Part shown: positions 44,383 through 53,127 of the stretch, piece by piece | Layout: the number at the start of each line of letters is the position of its first letter | Numbering within the stretch: position 1 is the stretch's first letter | DNA from: Flavobacterium enshiense DK69 | Lineage (GTDB): Bacteria > Bacteroidota > Bacteroidia > Flavobacteriales > Flavobacteriaceae | Assembly: GCF_000498495.1 (NCBI RefSeq) | Contig: NZ_AVCS01000028.1 | Location: 62,001-126,000, forward strand | Reading direction: 5' to 3' | DNA length: 64,000 nt | Position numbers and translations under genes: made by a program | The notes under the pieces: model-generated | What the model was told of the DNA's origin: nothing | The model's input: the letters and a program-made list of their open reading frames with translations, nothing else | Databases searched by the model: none

Positions 44383-44578
44383 ATTCATTTATGTAAACCA
44401 AACATTGTCTTAATTCGGGTTTTTCTTTTGTAAAGCTAAGCAACCATTCTGTCAATTGCTCTAACTCATAAGGTAATAGTATTTTAACTGCTTTTTCTAA
44501 TTCTTTACAAAATAATATAGGGTCAAAACTTACTCGCTCTAAAATAGATTTGGTGTAAGCATACATTGATCTTGACAT
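44381..44578 (-). CDS. Small conserved protein, paralogue 2 of a tandem pair
   Basis: 65 residues, starting MSRSMYAYTKSILERVSF. It is paralogous to the protein encoded at 43881 over its whole length, with the shared core YTKSxLERVSFDPxLFxKELxKA and the shared end PELRxCLxxINE. A single Cys at ~22 (FCKEL) and one near the C-terminus. Unknown family; probably cytoplasmic. Confidence 0.6.
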   Translation of the reverse strand: MSRSMYAYTKSILERVSFDPILFCKELEKAVKILLPYELEQLTEWLLSFTKEKPELRQCLVYINE

Positions 44579-44702
44579 AATAATGAACTTCTAATAATTG
44601 TTTAATCGGTTATTTAACTTACTAGTAAATTTATAAAAAAATTTTAATATTTTTTAAGTTTAAATTAATTAATTATTAACACCGAATATATATCACAATC
44701 TT

Positions 44703-45377
44703 TTAACAAACCAACTGCTTTTTAACAGCCCTCAACATTTCACGCTTGCCAGGAGGCCCCTGCAACTTCTCAACAGAGAAACCAACCTCCAGCATAGCCC
44801 TCTTAATAGGCCCCCTGCAAGCATACGTTACCAAAACTCCGTTTTCTTTCAGTGCATTGAACATTTTCTGAAAAATCTCCACCGACCATAACTCCGGCTG
44901 GTATTGAAATCCGAAGGCATCAAAGTAAATCAAATCGAAATAGTTTTTATCGTTTATTTCATTAAAAAACTGTTTCCTTTTTGTTAAAGCAAACCTATCC
45001 GAAATCAATGTTTTACTCTCCCATTCACAGGAATGCATATGCTGAAAATATGCATCATACTGATTGGCATTCAGTTGGGAAACATAATTCAGTTTTTCAA
45101 CTTCTTCCGGCAAAATCGGATATGCTTCCACCCCAACATAATCAATCGTTTGGTTCAAATTTTCAGCTTCCAGAAAGGTGATAAAAGCATTCAACCCCGT
45201 ACCGAAACCAATTTCTAAAACAGTAACGGACTGCTCCTTAAAAAGTGACAGCCCGTTTTGAATGAATACATGTTTTGCTTCCTGAATCGCTCCGTGTCTG
45301 GAATGATAGGTTTCTCCCCACTCTTCCATCAATAATGATGAAGAACCATCTTCAGTCTGAATAATTTTTCGTTTCAA
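44703..45377 (-). CDS. mnmD: tRNA U34 5-methylaminomethyl-2-thiouridine methyltransferase MnmD
   Basis: 224 residues. It installs the terminal methyl group of mnm5s2U34 in tRNAs for Lys, Glu and Gln. The SAM-binding motif is ITVLEIGFGTGLNAFITFL (around 52-70), with YFDLIYFDAFGFQYQPELWS as the product-release loop and GVLVTYACRGPIKRAMLEVGFSVEKLQGPPGKREML as the C-terminal family motif. It lacks the FAD oxidase domain of E. coli MnmC, as expected for standalone MnmD. It is the third gene of an operon with the haem lipoprotein and DUF4920 genes. Confidence 0.88.
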   Translation of the reverse strand: MKRKIIQTEDGSSSLLMEEWGETYHSRHGAIQEAKHVFIQNGLSLFKEQSVTVLEIGFGTGLNAFITFLEAENLNQTIDYVGVEAYPILPEEVEKLNYVSQLNANQYDAYFQHMHSCEWESKTLISDRFALTKRKQFFNEINDKNYFDLIYFDAFGFQYQPELWSVEIFQKMFNALKENGVLVTYACRGPIKRAMLEVGFSVEKLQGPPGKREMLRAVKKQLVC

Positions 45378-45379
45378 TT

Positions 45380-45823
45380 TTATTCTATATATAGTTTTTT
45401 AATTCTTGGTATTGGGCCGCCACATTTAACCTGGTGGCAACTCAAACAGGCATCTACCCCACTATTAAAATGTTCTTTGGCGTTTTTCGGATCCTGATAA
45501 ATCAATTCCTGAGCTTTAATGAAATTCACTGCCTGCGCTTTAAAGAAGTCATCGTTTTCTTTTTCATCCGTCATCACAGCTTTATGAATGTCTAAAAAAT
45601 GTTGAGGAAATTTTCCGATAGTATCGCCATTTTTGATCCGTTCTTTCAAACGTAGATTATCTGCATACATCTGTTCCATCAACTTTGCCATTTCCGACAT
45701 TTCATACATTTTGAAATCTTTCTTTTCAGCTGTCACTTTTTTTGCCTCAACTTTTGATTCTTCCTTTTTCACACAAGAAAAAAGAAGTCCTGACAGCAAA
45801 AAAAACACTACTACCTTTTTCAT
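45380..45823 (-). CDS. Lipoprotein with a c-type haem motif (cytochrome c'-like)
   Basis: 147 residues. The SPII signal is MKKVVVFFLLSGLLFSC (Cys17). A long helical body (EMAKLMEQMYADNLRLKERI, DDFFKAQAVNFIKAQELIY) ends with a single CLSCH haem-binding motif (126-130) near the C-terminus, as in class II cytochromes c'. An additional Cys follows (QVKCGG). It is lipid-anchored in the periplasm or outer membrane. Its first codon overlaps the stop of the DUF4920 gene and its stop lies two bases before mnmD, so all three are coupled. Confidence 0.75.
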   Translation of the reverse strand: MKKVVVFFLLSGLLFSCVKKEESKVEAKKVTAEKKDFKMYEMSEMAKLMEQMYADNLRLKERIKNGDTIGKFPQHFLDIHKAVMTDEKENDDFFKAQAVNFIKAQELIYQDPKNAKEHFNSGVDACLSCHQVKCGGPIPRIKKLYIE

Positions 45824-46320
45824 TATTTCGCAATTAAAACACCGTCCGCCATAAAAGCATAGGTTACTTTTGGAGTTGTAATACTATCTATTGAAGCCTG
45901 AGATTTACCAGCATCTTTAGCATAATGCTTCTGGTCTGCAACCGTTTCAATACTCACAAAAGCCTTTCCGTTTACAACAGCTTCCTGCTTTCCTGCATTC
46001 ATCGGAACAAAAAATGCATAATCCTTAAATTTTACGAAAGTCTCGTTTCCTTCCGCTAAATCCATAGACATCCAGCAGCCTTTATTCTGACATACTTCCT
46101 TAATATTAGACTTAAACTTAACGTTTAGTGTATCTCCTTCTTTTAGATTTTTAAACCTAGAAAACATCTCTTCTTTCGTTAGCGCCTCAGCATCAGTTAT
46201 ACTATCACCAAAAACAGCATAATCTACTTTTTTGACATCCGCGATATTTGCTTCCTCCTGTTTCTTATTACAGCTTATAAAAGCAAAAACTGAAAAGGCT
46301 AAAACGGCAACTTTTTTCAT
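45823..46320 (-). CDS. DUF4920-family lipoprotein
   Basis: 165 residues. Lipobox FAFISC (Cys17). The family core is EEMFSRFKNLKEGDTLNVKFKSNIKEVCQNKGCWMSM (about 62-98), where the Cys pair VCQNKGCWM is conserved in the domain and could bind a metal or form a disulfide. The rest is a beta barrel-like strand set (ETFVKFKDYAFFVPM). It precedes the haem lipoprotein by translational coupling (TAATG), suggesting a shared role in periplasmic metal or redox chemistry. Confidence 0.75.
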   Translation of the reverse strand: MKKVAVLAFSVFAFISCNKKQEEANIADVKKVDYAVFGDSITDAEALTKEEMFSRFKNLKEGDTLNVKFKSNIKEVCQNKGCWMSMDLAEGNETFVKFKDYAFFVPMNAGKQEAVVNGKAFVSIETVADQKHYAKDAGKSQASIDSITTPKVTYAFMADGVLIAK

Positions 46321-46623
46321 GATATTTAAATTTTCGACCTTAATTAATAGATTTCCAAAGAAACAAATTAATATTGAACGGCAAAATGCGTAATCAAGAT
46401 TTTCTGTTTATCTGATCAAAAAATTGTTTTTTGAAGTCATTCTTTGAATTTTTAAAAACAAATTAGGAAAACCGCAATAAATTACACTATTTTTAATAAC
46501 ACCTGCTGAAAAGCACTTTTTTTTGTTAGATTTGCAATGACACAACAAGTTTATTAGTAAAAATAAAATTCATATTTTTCTAATAGCCAATTATTTAGTG
46601 TTTTTAATACTAATTTTTATTCA
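46321..46623. other. Divergent intergenic region upstream of ilvE
   Basis: 303 bases. TAGATTTG at 46527-46534 is a good -7 box for ilvE but lacks a clear -33 TTG. No leader peptide or riboswitch was recognised. Confidence 0.4.
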
Positions 46624-47691
46624 ATGGAATTAACAGCTTTAGACAACATTAAAATTGTTACGGCAAAAGAATCAAAAATAACTTCGGTAGATTTTGATAA
46701 TTTATCATTCGGAAATGTGTTTACAGACCATATGCTGGTTTGCGATTATGACAATGGTGTTTGGGGAGATCCCGAAATTAAACCTTATGAGCCATTTACC
46801 ATGGATCCTTCATCACGTGTTTTCCACTACGGTCAGGCAATTTTTGAAGGCATGAAAGCTTACAAAGACGAAAATAATGATGTTTGGTTGTATCGCCCTG
46901 ATCAAAACCACGAAAGATTCAATAAATCGGCTGTACGTTTGGCGATGCCTGAAATTCCGGAAGAAATTTTCATTGACGGTTTAAAAAAATTGATCGAAAT
47001 TGAACAAAAATGGGTTAAAAAAGGAAAAGGAAATTCACTTTACATTCGTCCGTTCATGATTGCTACGGGACATGGTGTGGTTGCATCTCCTTCAAACCAG
47101 TACCGTTTCTGCATCATTCTTTCTCCTGCAAGTGCTTACTACTCAGGAGACGTAAAAGTAGTTATCGCAGATCATTACAGTCGTGCGGCTAACGGTGGAA
47201 TTGGTGCTGCAAAAGCGGCAGGAAATTATTCTGCACAATTTTACCCGACAAAATTAGCAAACCAGGAAGGTTTCCAACAAATCATCTGGACAGACGATGC
47301 AACGCATACTAAATTAGAAGAAGCAGGAACGATGAATGTTTTCTTCAGAATCAACGATACTTTATATACTGCGCCAACCAGCGAGCGTATTCTTGATGGC
47401 GTAACACGTAAAAGTATTATTGACATCGCAGAACGTGATGGAATTGATGTTGATGTAAGACCGGTTTTGGTTTCTGAAATTGTGGAAGCGGCTGAAAAAG
47501 GCACTTTGAAAGAAATTTTCGGAGCCGGAACTGCTGCAGTAATCAGTCCGATTTCAGGTTTTTCATATAAGGACACGTATTATGAATTACCAAAACTACA
47601 GAATTCATTCGCTTCAGAAATTAAAGAGAAGCTGACAAATATTCAATACAAACTGGCTGAAGATACTTTCGGTTGGACGGTGAAGATTTAG
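46624..47691 (+). CDS. ilvE: Branched-chain amino acid aminotransferase IlvE
   Basis: 355 residues, PLP fold type IV. It catalyses the final transamination to Leu, Ile and Val. Family motifs are HYGQAIFEGMKAYK (~68-81), LYIRPFMIATGHGVVASPS, the PLP-lysine in GIGAAKAAGNYSAQFYP (Lys around 200), EEAGTMNVFFRIND and SERILDGVTRKSIIDIA. Length fits the ilvE_II subgroup. It is a single gene ended by a good terminator, in a region without other ilv/leu genes. Confidence 0.92.
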   Translation: MELTALDNIKIVTAKESKITSVDFDNLSFGNVFTDHMLVCDYDNGVWGDPEIKPYEPFTMDPSSRVFHYGQAIFEGMKAYKDENNDVWLYRPDQNHERFNKSAVRLAMPEIPEEIFIDGLKKLIEIEQKWVKKGKGNSLYIRPFMIATGHGVVASPSNQYRFCIILSPASAYYSGDVKVVIADHYSRAANGGIGAAKAAGNYSAQFYPTKLANQEGFQQIIWTDDATHTKLEEAGTMNVFFRINDTLYTAPTSERILDGVTRKSIIDIAERDGIDVDVRPVLVSEIVEAAEKGTLKEIFGAGTAAVISPISGFSYKDTYYELPKLQNSFASEIKEKLTNIQYKLAEDTFGWTVKI

Positions 47692-47699
47692 TTGGGAAG

Positions 47700-47888
47700 T
47701 TTACAGATTTCAGAAGGCAGATTGCAAACTTGAAATCATATTGAACACTAACCATATAGCACAAAAAAGGGATTCAAAATTTGAGTCCCTTTTTTCTTTA
47801 TTTTTTATACCCTAAAATTTGCATCCTGCTATCTGCATTCTGCTTTCTATTTTTTCCTTTCTGCAGTCTGGTTTCTGTAGTCTGCCTA
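47700..47888. repeat. Heptamer-type repeats flanking a terminator
   Basis: Left of the ilvE terminator lie CAGA-containing heptads (CAGATTT CAGAAGG CAGATTG); right of it lie TCTG-containing heptads (CTATCTGCATTCTGC, CAGTCTGGTTTCTG). The two tracts are roughly inverted with respect to each other. Confidence 0.4.
47763..47795 (+). terminator. Terminator of ilvE
   Basis: AAAAAAGGGATTCAAA pairs with TTTGAGTCCCTTTTTT. Confidence 0.85.
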
Positions 47889-47890
47889 CT

Positions 47891-48274
47891 TTATTTCAAT
47901 ATTTCCTCAAAATTGGGCTTAAAGTAATTCGGGCCTTTCATCACTTTTCCGTCTTCACGGTAAATCGGGTTCCCATCTTCACCCAGCTTACTCATATTGC
48001 TGCGCTGGATTTCATCGAATACTTCTTCAATTTTGTGTTGCAAACCGTGTTCCAGGATGGTTCCGCATAAAATATAAAGCATATCCCCTAAGGCATCAGC
48101 TATTTCGACTAAATCATTATTCTGAACGGCTTCCAGATATTCTTCATTTTCTTCTTTCATCAGATTAAAACGAAGCATATTTACCTGATCTCCCAAACAC
48201 CCTTTAGGTTCTTGACCCACTCCTAAACCGAAAGCATCATGAAATTCTTTAACTGCGTTAAGTTGTTTTTGCAT
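47891..48274 (-). CDS. MazG-like nucleoside triphosphate pyrophosphohydrolase
   Basis: 127 residues. All-alpha NTP pyrophosphatase family: the metal-binding EExxE motif lies in RFNLMKEENEEYLEAVQ (~35-51), and the second acidic motif is EIADALGDMLYILCG (~57-71), with ExxD in the usual place. It would hydrolyse non-canonical dNTPs for nucleotide-pool sanitation. The C-terminal segment KLGEDGNPIYREDGKVMKGPNYFKP is typical of phage/bacterial single-domain members. Confidence 0.85.
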   Translation of the reverse strand: MQKQLNAVKEFHDAFGLGVGQEPKGCLGDQVNMLRFNLMKEENEEYLEAVQNNDLVEIADALGDMLYILCGTILEHGLQHKIEEVFDEIQRSNMSKLGEDGNPIYREDGKVMKGPNYFKPNFEEILK

Positions 48275-48346
48275 AATCGTAAAATTTGTTGCGAAAAGTA
48301 AATAAAATAATTTTCAAAAAACTAATTTTGTGTAAAATTTCCAGCT

Positions 48347-48535
48347 ATGTTTTCAACAGGTCAACTGTATTTCGCCCTATTTTTTGTTGTCGCATTTGTA
48401 TCAGTAATGATATATGTTTACCGGAAAGATTTGGCCTTACACAAAATACATTACAAAGGCAGTTTATGGATACTCTTTTTCTTCCTGCTTTTTATAGGAA
48501 TTTTATTTATAATCAAATTAGTCCTGAAAGAATAA
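48347..48535 (+). CDS. Small two-TM membrane protein
   Basis: 62 residues, MFSTGQLYFALFFVVAFV then a positive loop YRKDLALHKIHYKGS and a second TM LWILFFFLLFIGILFIIKLVL. A TAATTTTG -7 box lies 17 bases before the ATG (48323-48330). Probably a real inner-membrane gene with conserved relatives in the genus; the function is unknown. It precedes the SRPBCC gene on the same strand by 40 bases. Confidence 0.6.
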   Translation: MFSTGQLYFALFFVVAFVSVMIYVYRKDLALHKIHYKGSLWILFFFLLFIGILFIIKLVLKE

Positions 48536-48575
48536 ATATCTTATATTTGAAAATTATCATAATTAGTACAAAATT

Positions 48576-49649
48576 ATGCGAATTGTAAAATACATACTCC
48601 TCCTTATATTACTTGCTATTATTGCCATTACCGTTTATATCGGCACACAAAACAGCCAATATGATATTAAACGAAGTAAAGTTATCAATATACCTCAACC
48701 CGTTTTATTTAACTATATAAACGATTATAAAAACTGGGAAGACTGGGGTCCGTGGGGCGAAGAAGATAAGTCAATTCAATATACCTATGCTGAAAAAACA
48801 CATGGTGAGGGTGCCTCATTTTCATGGGTTGGAAAAGAGGGTGAAGGCCGAATGAAAACGGTTAAAACCATGGAAAACGACAGTATTTTTCAAAAAATTT
48901 ATTTTGGAGAAGGCGAACCTGATAACATTATCTGGGGATTTGAAAAAACAGGAAATGGCACCAAAGTAACCTGGCAGATGAAAGGAAAAATGCCTTTTAT
49001 GATGAAATTTTTCTCTTTCTTTAAGGGCGGTGTAGAAAACATGATGGCTCCTATGTTTGAAAAAGGCTTAAACAATATTGACAACCTTTTGGTAAAAGAA
49101 CTAAAAAACTATACTGTAAAAGTGAATGGTTTAACCAGAAAATCGGGAGTTTATTATATCAAACAAACGGTTACCTGCAAGATTCCGTCACTTTCCAAAA
49201 ACATGGGAATCATGTTCCGAAAAATTACAAAATTTGCCAAAGACAATAACATAACGGTTAACGGTTCTCCTTTCGCTATTTACTATAAATATGACACGGC
49301 AAACGGTATCGTAACCTTCTCAACCTGTTTGCCTATTGCCGAAGAAATTTTCACCTCTGAAGGAAGTGATATTGAAGGAGGACGTTTCTATTCTTACTTG
49401 GCTTTAAAAACCACGCTTACCGGAGATTACTCCCACAGTAAAGAAGCATGGGATAAGGCTTACGCTGAAATAGCAAAACGCAAATGGATGGAAGATCATG
49501 CCGGAAAATATATTGAAGTCTACAAAGTTGGAATGAACGAAACCAGAAGAGCTTCACAATGGGTTACGGAAATTTACATCCCGATTGTAGAAAAAGCCAA
49601 GCCTATTGAAATACCGGCAGCAGTAAAAGATTCAACAAAAGTTCAATAA
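48576..49649 (+). CDS. SRPBCC/START-like protein with GyrI-like effector domain
   Basis: 357 residues. One N-terminal TM (~5-22, YILLLILLAIIAITVYIGTQ). An SRPBCC (polyketide cyclase-like) domain covers ~25-165, with NYKNWEDWGPWGEEDKSI and GEGASFSWVGKEGEGRMKT. A GyrI/AraC-effector-like domain follows (~175-345: SVYYIKQTVTCKIPS, GSPFAIYYKYD, LKTTLTGDYSHSKEAWDKAYAEIAKRK, AGKYIEVYKVGMNETRRASQWVTEIYIPI). The domain pair binds hydrophobic ligands in other proteins; this copy is membrane-anchored. It has its own terminator. Confidence 0.82.
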   Translation: MRIVKYILLLILLAIIAITVYIGTQNSQYDIKRSKVINIPQPVLFNYINDYKNWEDWGPWGEEDKSIQYTYAEKTHGEGASFSWVGKEGEGRMKTVKTMENDSIFQKIYFGEGEPDNIIWGFEKTGNGTKVTWQMKGKMPFMMKFFSFFKGGVENMMAPMFEKGLNNIDNLLVKELKNYTVKVNGLTRKSGVYYIKQTVTCKIPSLSKNMGIMFRKITKFAKDNNITVNGSPFAIYYKYDTANGIVTFSTCLPIAEEIFTSEGSDIEGGRFYSYLALKTTLTGDYSHSKEAWDKAYAEIAKRKWMEDHAGKYIEVYKVGMNETRRASQWVTEIYIPIVEKAKPIEIPAAVKDSTKVQ

Positions 49650-49650
49650 T

Positions 49651-49679
49651 AAAAAAAGTCCCAATCTGGGACTTTTTTC
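49651..49679. terminator. Terminator between the SRPBCC gene and tcdA
   Basis: AAAAAAAGTCCCA-ATC-TGGGACTTTTTT; symmetric and usable from both directions. Confidence 0.85.
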
Positions 49680-49700
49680 TTTTTCTATATTTTAGATATT

Positions 49701-50417
49701 TTAGTCTTTCAGCAATTGCTTGATTACTGTTTCAGCTGCATGTAAACCAAACAAGGCTGGCATCCAACTGTTTGTTCCGAAGAACGATTTTTTAAAGTTG
49801 GTTCCGTCAGTCATTTTTAAGCTGCTCTCATCTGGTTTTTCCACTGAAAATACAGCTTTAACCCCACTGGAAATCCCTTCTTTTTTCAAACGCTTACGAA
49901 TCACTTTGGCAAGTGGGCAAACATCTGTTTTGCTGATATCTTTTACGACAACTTTGCTTGCCAGCATCTTCCCGCCAGCTCCCATGTTACTGATTACACG
50001 AACCCTTTTTCGTTTAGCGGCCAATATCAAATTCAATTTCGGCGTGATACTGTCGATACAATCCAAAACATAATCGAATTCCGGAGTAACCAATTCAAAA
50101 GCTCTTTCAGGTGATAAAAACTCCTGAATTCGGGTTAATTGCAATTCCGGGTTGATATCCATCAAACGATCACCTACAATTGTCACTTTTGGCTGTCCTA
50201 CTGTAGAATGTAGTGCCGGTAACTGACGGTTTACGTTGGTAATATCAACTGTATCACCATCAACAATAGTCATTTTTCCAACGCCTGCACGAGCGATAAA
50301 TTCGGCTGCGAAAGAACCAACGCCTCCCATTCCTACTACCAATACATTGGAATTCCTTAATTTTTCTAATCCTTCTTTTTTAAATAATAATTCGGCTCTT
50401 TCTGTCCATTCTGCCAT
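49701..50417 (-). CDS. tcdA: tRNA threonylcarbamoyladenosine dehydratase TcdA
   Basis: 238 residues. An E1-like (ThiF) adenylating enzyme that cyclises t6A37 to ct6A in tRNA. The nucleotide site is NVLVVGMGGVGSFAAEFIARAGVGKMTIVDGDTVDITNVNRQLPA (~24-68). Later come DYVLDCIDSITPKLNLILAAKRKRVRVISNMGAGGKM and the C-terminal family segment KSFFGTNSWMPALFGLHAAETVIKQLL. Length and the intact Cys/Asp pattern fit an active enzyme. Confidence 0.88.
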   Translation of the reverse strand: MAEWTERAELLFKKEGLEKLRNSNVLVVGMGGVGSFAAEFIARAGVGKMTIVDGDTVDITNVNRQLPALHSTVGQPKVTIVGDRLMDINPELQLTRIQEFLSPERAFELVTPEFDYVLDCIDSITPKLNLILAAKRKRVRVISNMGAGGKMLASKVVVKDISKTDVCPLAKVIRKRLKKEGISSGVKAVFSVEKPDESSLKMTDGTNFKKSFFGTNSWMPALFGLHAAETVIKQLLKD

Positions 50418-50465
50418 TTTACAACATTTTGTGTAATGTGATTCCGGTCGAAAAACCGGTCTTCA

Positions 50466-51101
50466 TTACGGGTTAAAAACTAACTTAAAATTATCTGAGA
50501 TAATTTGTTCCACATCCATTTTTTTGATGAATGCAGCTTTTTTGTATACATCTGAGATGCTTTCTTCAATCGTGTCGGTTTCCAGGAAAAAAAGTTCGTT
50601 CGGAACCTGTTCAAAAACCGAAGCCAATTCCGGGTTGCGGAGAAGGTATTTCCCAAACGACAAATAAAATCCGTTATCCAAAAGGGATTTGGCTACCTGC
50701 CAGTTTTTAGAAAATCCATGAATAACCATCGGGACTTCAATTTTCAGGCGTTTTTTAATTTCGATTACCTCCTGATAAGCCGAAACGCAGTGCAAAATTA
50801 CAGGTTTTTGGTATTTTACAGCTAATGCCAATTGTTTTTCGAAAACTTCACTCTGAATTTCAAGTGATGTTTCAATTCGTTTATCCAAACCGCACTCCCC
50901 TAACGCAAGGCAATTTTGCTGTTGAAGTTTTTCTTCAATAATCTGCAGAAATTCGTCCGTTCTATCCACATCGATATACCAGGGATGCATTCCGATGGAA
51001 AAATATTGAACCATATCATCAAACTCATTCGGATACTGATTAACGATTTCCAGAACGTTTTCCTGACTGGTACTTTTATGAGTATGGATATTAAATTTCA
51101 T
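50466..51101 (-). CDS. TatD-family metal-dependent hydrolase
   Basis: 211 residues. Metal ligands are His6 and His8 (NIHTHKS), Glu in ALGECGLDKR (~89), His in VILHCVSAY (~124), His in MVIHGFSKN (~148) and Asp in FLETDTIEES (~180). TatD proteins act as 3' DNA/RNA exonucleases or 3'-phosphodiesterases. It is shorter than E. coli TatD. The gene lies between tcdA and DUF1684 on the same strand and may be cotranscribed with the former. Confidence 0.88.
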   Translation of the reverse strand: MKFNIHTHKSTSQENVLEIVNQYPNEFDDMVQYFSIGMHPWYIDVDRTDEFLQIIEEKLQQQNCLALGECGLDKRIETSLEIQSEVFEKQLALAVKYQKPVILHCVSAYQEVIEIKKRLKIEVPMVIHGFSKNWQVAKSLLDNGFYLSFGKYLLRNPELASVFEQVPNELFFLETDTIEESISDVYKKAAFIKKMDVEQIISDNFKLVFNP

Positions 51102-51110
51102 TATGATAAA

Positions 51111-51701
51111 CTAATCATGAAACTTCTTCACTCCGGCTCTTACTTCCACAAGAATGTCGTTTTCTTTTGGCGGAATCGGACATGAATACCCTTCATTATA
51201 GGCACAATACGGATTGTATGCCTTATTAAAATCCAATATCATCGTCTTACTATCAGAAGCTTCCAAATCGATATAACGTCCTCCGCCATAACTTTCTACA
51301 CCGCTGGTTAAATCGGTAAACGGAAGGAACAAATAGTTTTTAAACTTTTCCTGTTTTGACAAATCGATACTTTGGTAAACGTTCAGTTTGCATTCCTTCC
51401 CTTTCAAAACAAAATGTAATTCACCGTATTTGACATACAAAGGTGTTCTGCTGCCGGTCGTTTTCATTGCGAAAGGTTTTTCATTAGGCGTCTTTACCAA
51501 TTTAGCTTCCACACAGAAATTCATGTCAACCGGATAAAAATCGAGTGATTTGAAATGCTCTAAATCCGATTTTTTAAGCGGACTTTCTTTTTCATCGGCA
51601 TATTCTTTATTGAGTTGCAACTGATAAGCTTTAGCAGTCTCTTCACTGCATTGTGCCGAAACAACCATCGGAAATAAAACGATAAAAAGAAGCTTTTTCA
51701 T
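51111..51701 (-). CDS. DUF1684 family secreted protein
   Basis: 196 residues. The signal peptide is MKKLLFIVLFPMVVSAQ. The DUF1684 core is YLFLPFTDLTSGVESYGGGRYIDLE (about 122-147) followed by DFNKAYNPYCAYNEGYSCPIPPKENDILVEVRAGVKKF, which is a strong family match. Probably periplasmic; the molecular role is not known. It lies nine bases upstream of the tatD-type gene and likely shares its transcript. Confidence 0.85.
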   Translation of the reverse strand: MKKLLFIVLFPMVVSAQCSEETAKAYQLQLNKEYADEKESPLKKSDLEHFKSLDFYPVDMNFCVEAKLVKTPNEKPFAMKTTGSRTPLYVKYGELHFVLKGKECKLNVYQSIDLSKQEKFKNYLFLPFTDLTSGVESYGGGRYIDLEASDSKTMILDFNKAYNPYCAYNEGYSCPIPPKENDILVEVRAGVKKFHD

Positions 51702-51784
51702 TTTTTATATTTTTCACAAAAGTACTCAAAAATTACGTTTTAAAAATTCACAATCATTTAACAGTGAATCGGTCAATAAGATTA

Positions 51785-51792
51785 TAGATTTG
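51785..51792 (+). promoter_or_regulatory. -7 box (TAGATTTG) upstream of the MFS gene
   Basis: It matches TAnnTTTG and lies 17 bases before the ATG at 51810. No -33 TTG at the normal spacing. Confidence 0.4.
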
Positions 51793-51809
51793 CATTTCAT
51801 AATTTAAGT

Positions 51810-53021
51810 ATGTTCCTACAGGTTTTTTCACGCTACATAAACAACTTTAAAGGATTTTCAAGAGAAATCTGGATTCTAACGCTGATTACTTTTATCAACA
51901 GGGCAGGTACAATGGTATTGCCATTCTTGTCCAAATACTTAAAAGAAGATTTACATTTTTCTTACAGTCAGGTAGGTTGGATTATGGTTTGCTTCGGCTT
52001 GGGCTCAATGATTGGCTCTTGGTTAGGAGGTAAACTATCCGATAAAATAGGCTTCTATAAAATAATGATTTTCAGCTTATTTACGAGTGGATTATTATTT
52101 TTCGTTATCCAGTACATCACCAGTTTTGTAGGCCTCTGTATCAGTATGTTTTCAATTATGATTATTGCCGATATGTTCCGACCGGCCATGTTTGTTTCTT
52201 TGGGCGCATATGCCAAACCAGAAAACAGAACCCGTGCTTTGACCTTAGTACGTCTTGCTGTTAACCTTGGTTTTGCTGCCGGCCCGGCTTTGGGTGGTTT
52301 GATTATCATGGGCATAGGCTACCAGGGCTTATTTTGGGTGGATGGAGGAAGCTGTATTGTTTCGATATTGATATTTGCCTTATTGGTAAAAGAAAAAAAG
52401 AAAGAAAAAGTACATCTTGACCAATTTAATAATGGACAACAGAAATCCGTTTTTAAAGACAGGCCTTTTTGGATTTTCCTTTTCATCAGTTTTCTTACAG
52501 CGATGGTTTTCTTCCAGTTGTTTACCACACTCCCACTCTATCATCATGAACAATTTGCAATGACAGAATTCCAAACCGGATTACTGATGTCATTTAATGG
52601 GCTTATGGTATTCTTTTTCGAAATGCCGATTGTGGGCTATGTGGAACGAAAACAGATTGATAAAGTAAAAATCATTCTATATGGTGCTTTGTGTATGGCT
52701 ATCAGTTACTATTTGCTGCTTATTAATGTTTGGGCCGGAATTTTAATTGTGAGTATGTTGTTTGTGACTTTTGGGGAAATGTTTGCTTTTCCGTTTTCCA
52801 ATTCCTTTGCCATGAGCCGGGCGCCAAAAGGGTATGAAGGACGTTACATGGCGCTTTATACAATGAGTTTCAGCTTGGCTCACATCATGAGTTCCAAAAC
52901 CGGAATGGAGATCATTTCACGATTTGGATATTCGGTAAACTGGTTCTTCATGGGAAGCTGTGGTATCATTGCATTAGTCTGTTGTCTATGGCTGCAAAGA
53001 ATGCTTTCAGCAAACGAATAA
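51810..53021 (+). CDS. MFS transporter (MdtH-type)
   Basis: 403 residues with 12 hydrophobic segments. MFS motif A is GKLSDKIGFYKI in the loop between TM2 and TM3, and the N-terminal WILTLITFINRAGTMVLPFLSKYLKEDLHFSYSQVGWIMVCFGLGSMIGSWLGGKLSDKIG (positions ~22-85) fits drug/peptide exporters of the YajR/MdtH kind. The middle loop has QKSVFKDRPFWIFLFIS. It ends LWLQRMLSANE. The last ~140 coding bases recur, decayed, at 56331-56482 on the far side of the ABC gene pair. Confidence 0.85.
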   Translation: MFLQVFSRYINNFKGFSREIWILTLITFINRAGTMVLPFLSKYLKEDLHFSYSQVGWIMVCFGLGSMIGSWLGGKLSDKIGFYKIMIFSLFTSGLLFFVIQYITSFVGLCISMFSIMIIADMFRPAMFVSLGAYAKPENRTRALTLVRLAVNLGFAAGPALGGLIIMGIGYQGLFWVDGGSCIVSILIFALLVKEKKKEKVHLDQFNNGQQKSVFKDRPFWIFLFISFLTAMVFFQLFTTLPLYHHEQFAMTEFQTGLLMSFNGLMVFFFEMPIVGYVERKQIDKVKIILYGALCMAISYYLLLINVWAGILIVSMLFVTFGEMFAFPFSNSFAMSRAPKGYEGRYMALYTMSFSLAHIMSSKTGMEIISRFGYSVNWFFMGSCGIIALVCCLWLQRMLSANE

Positions 53022-53127
53022 TCCTTTTTGTAATTATTCTTATTTACTGCATATTTTGTAAATAAATTTTTATACATAAACTTAAAAAATAATATTTTAC
53101 TTACTTTAGCGGTCATAAAAAAAATTT

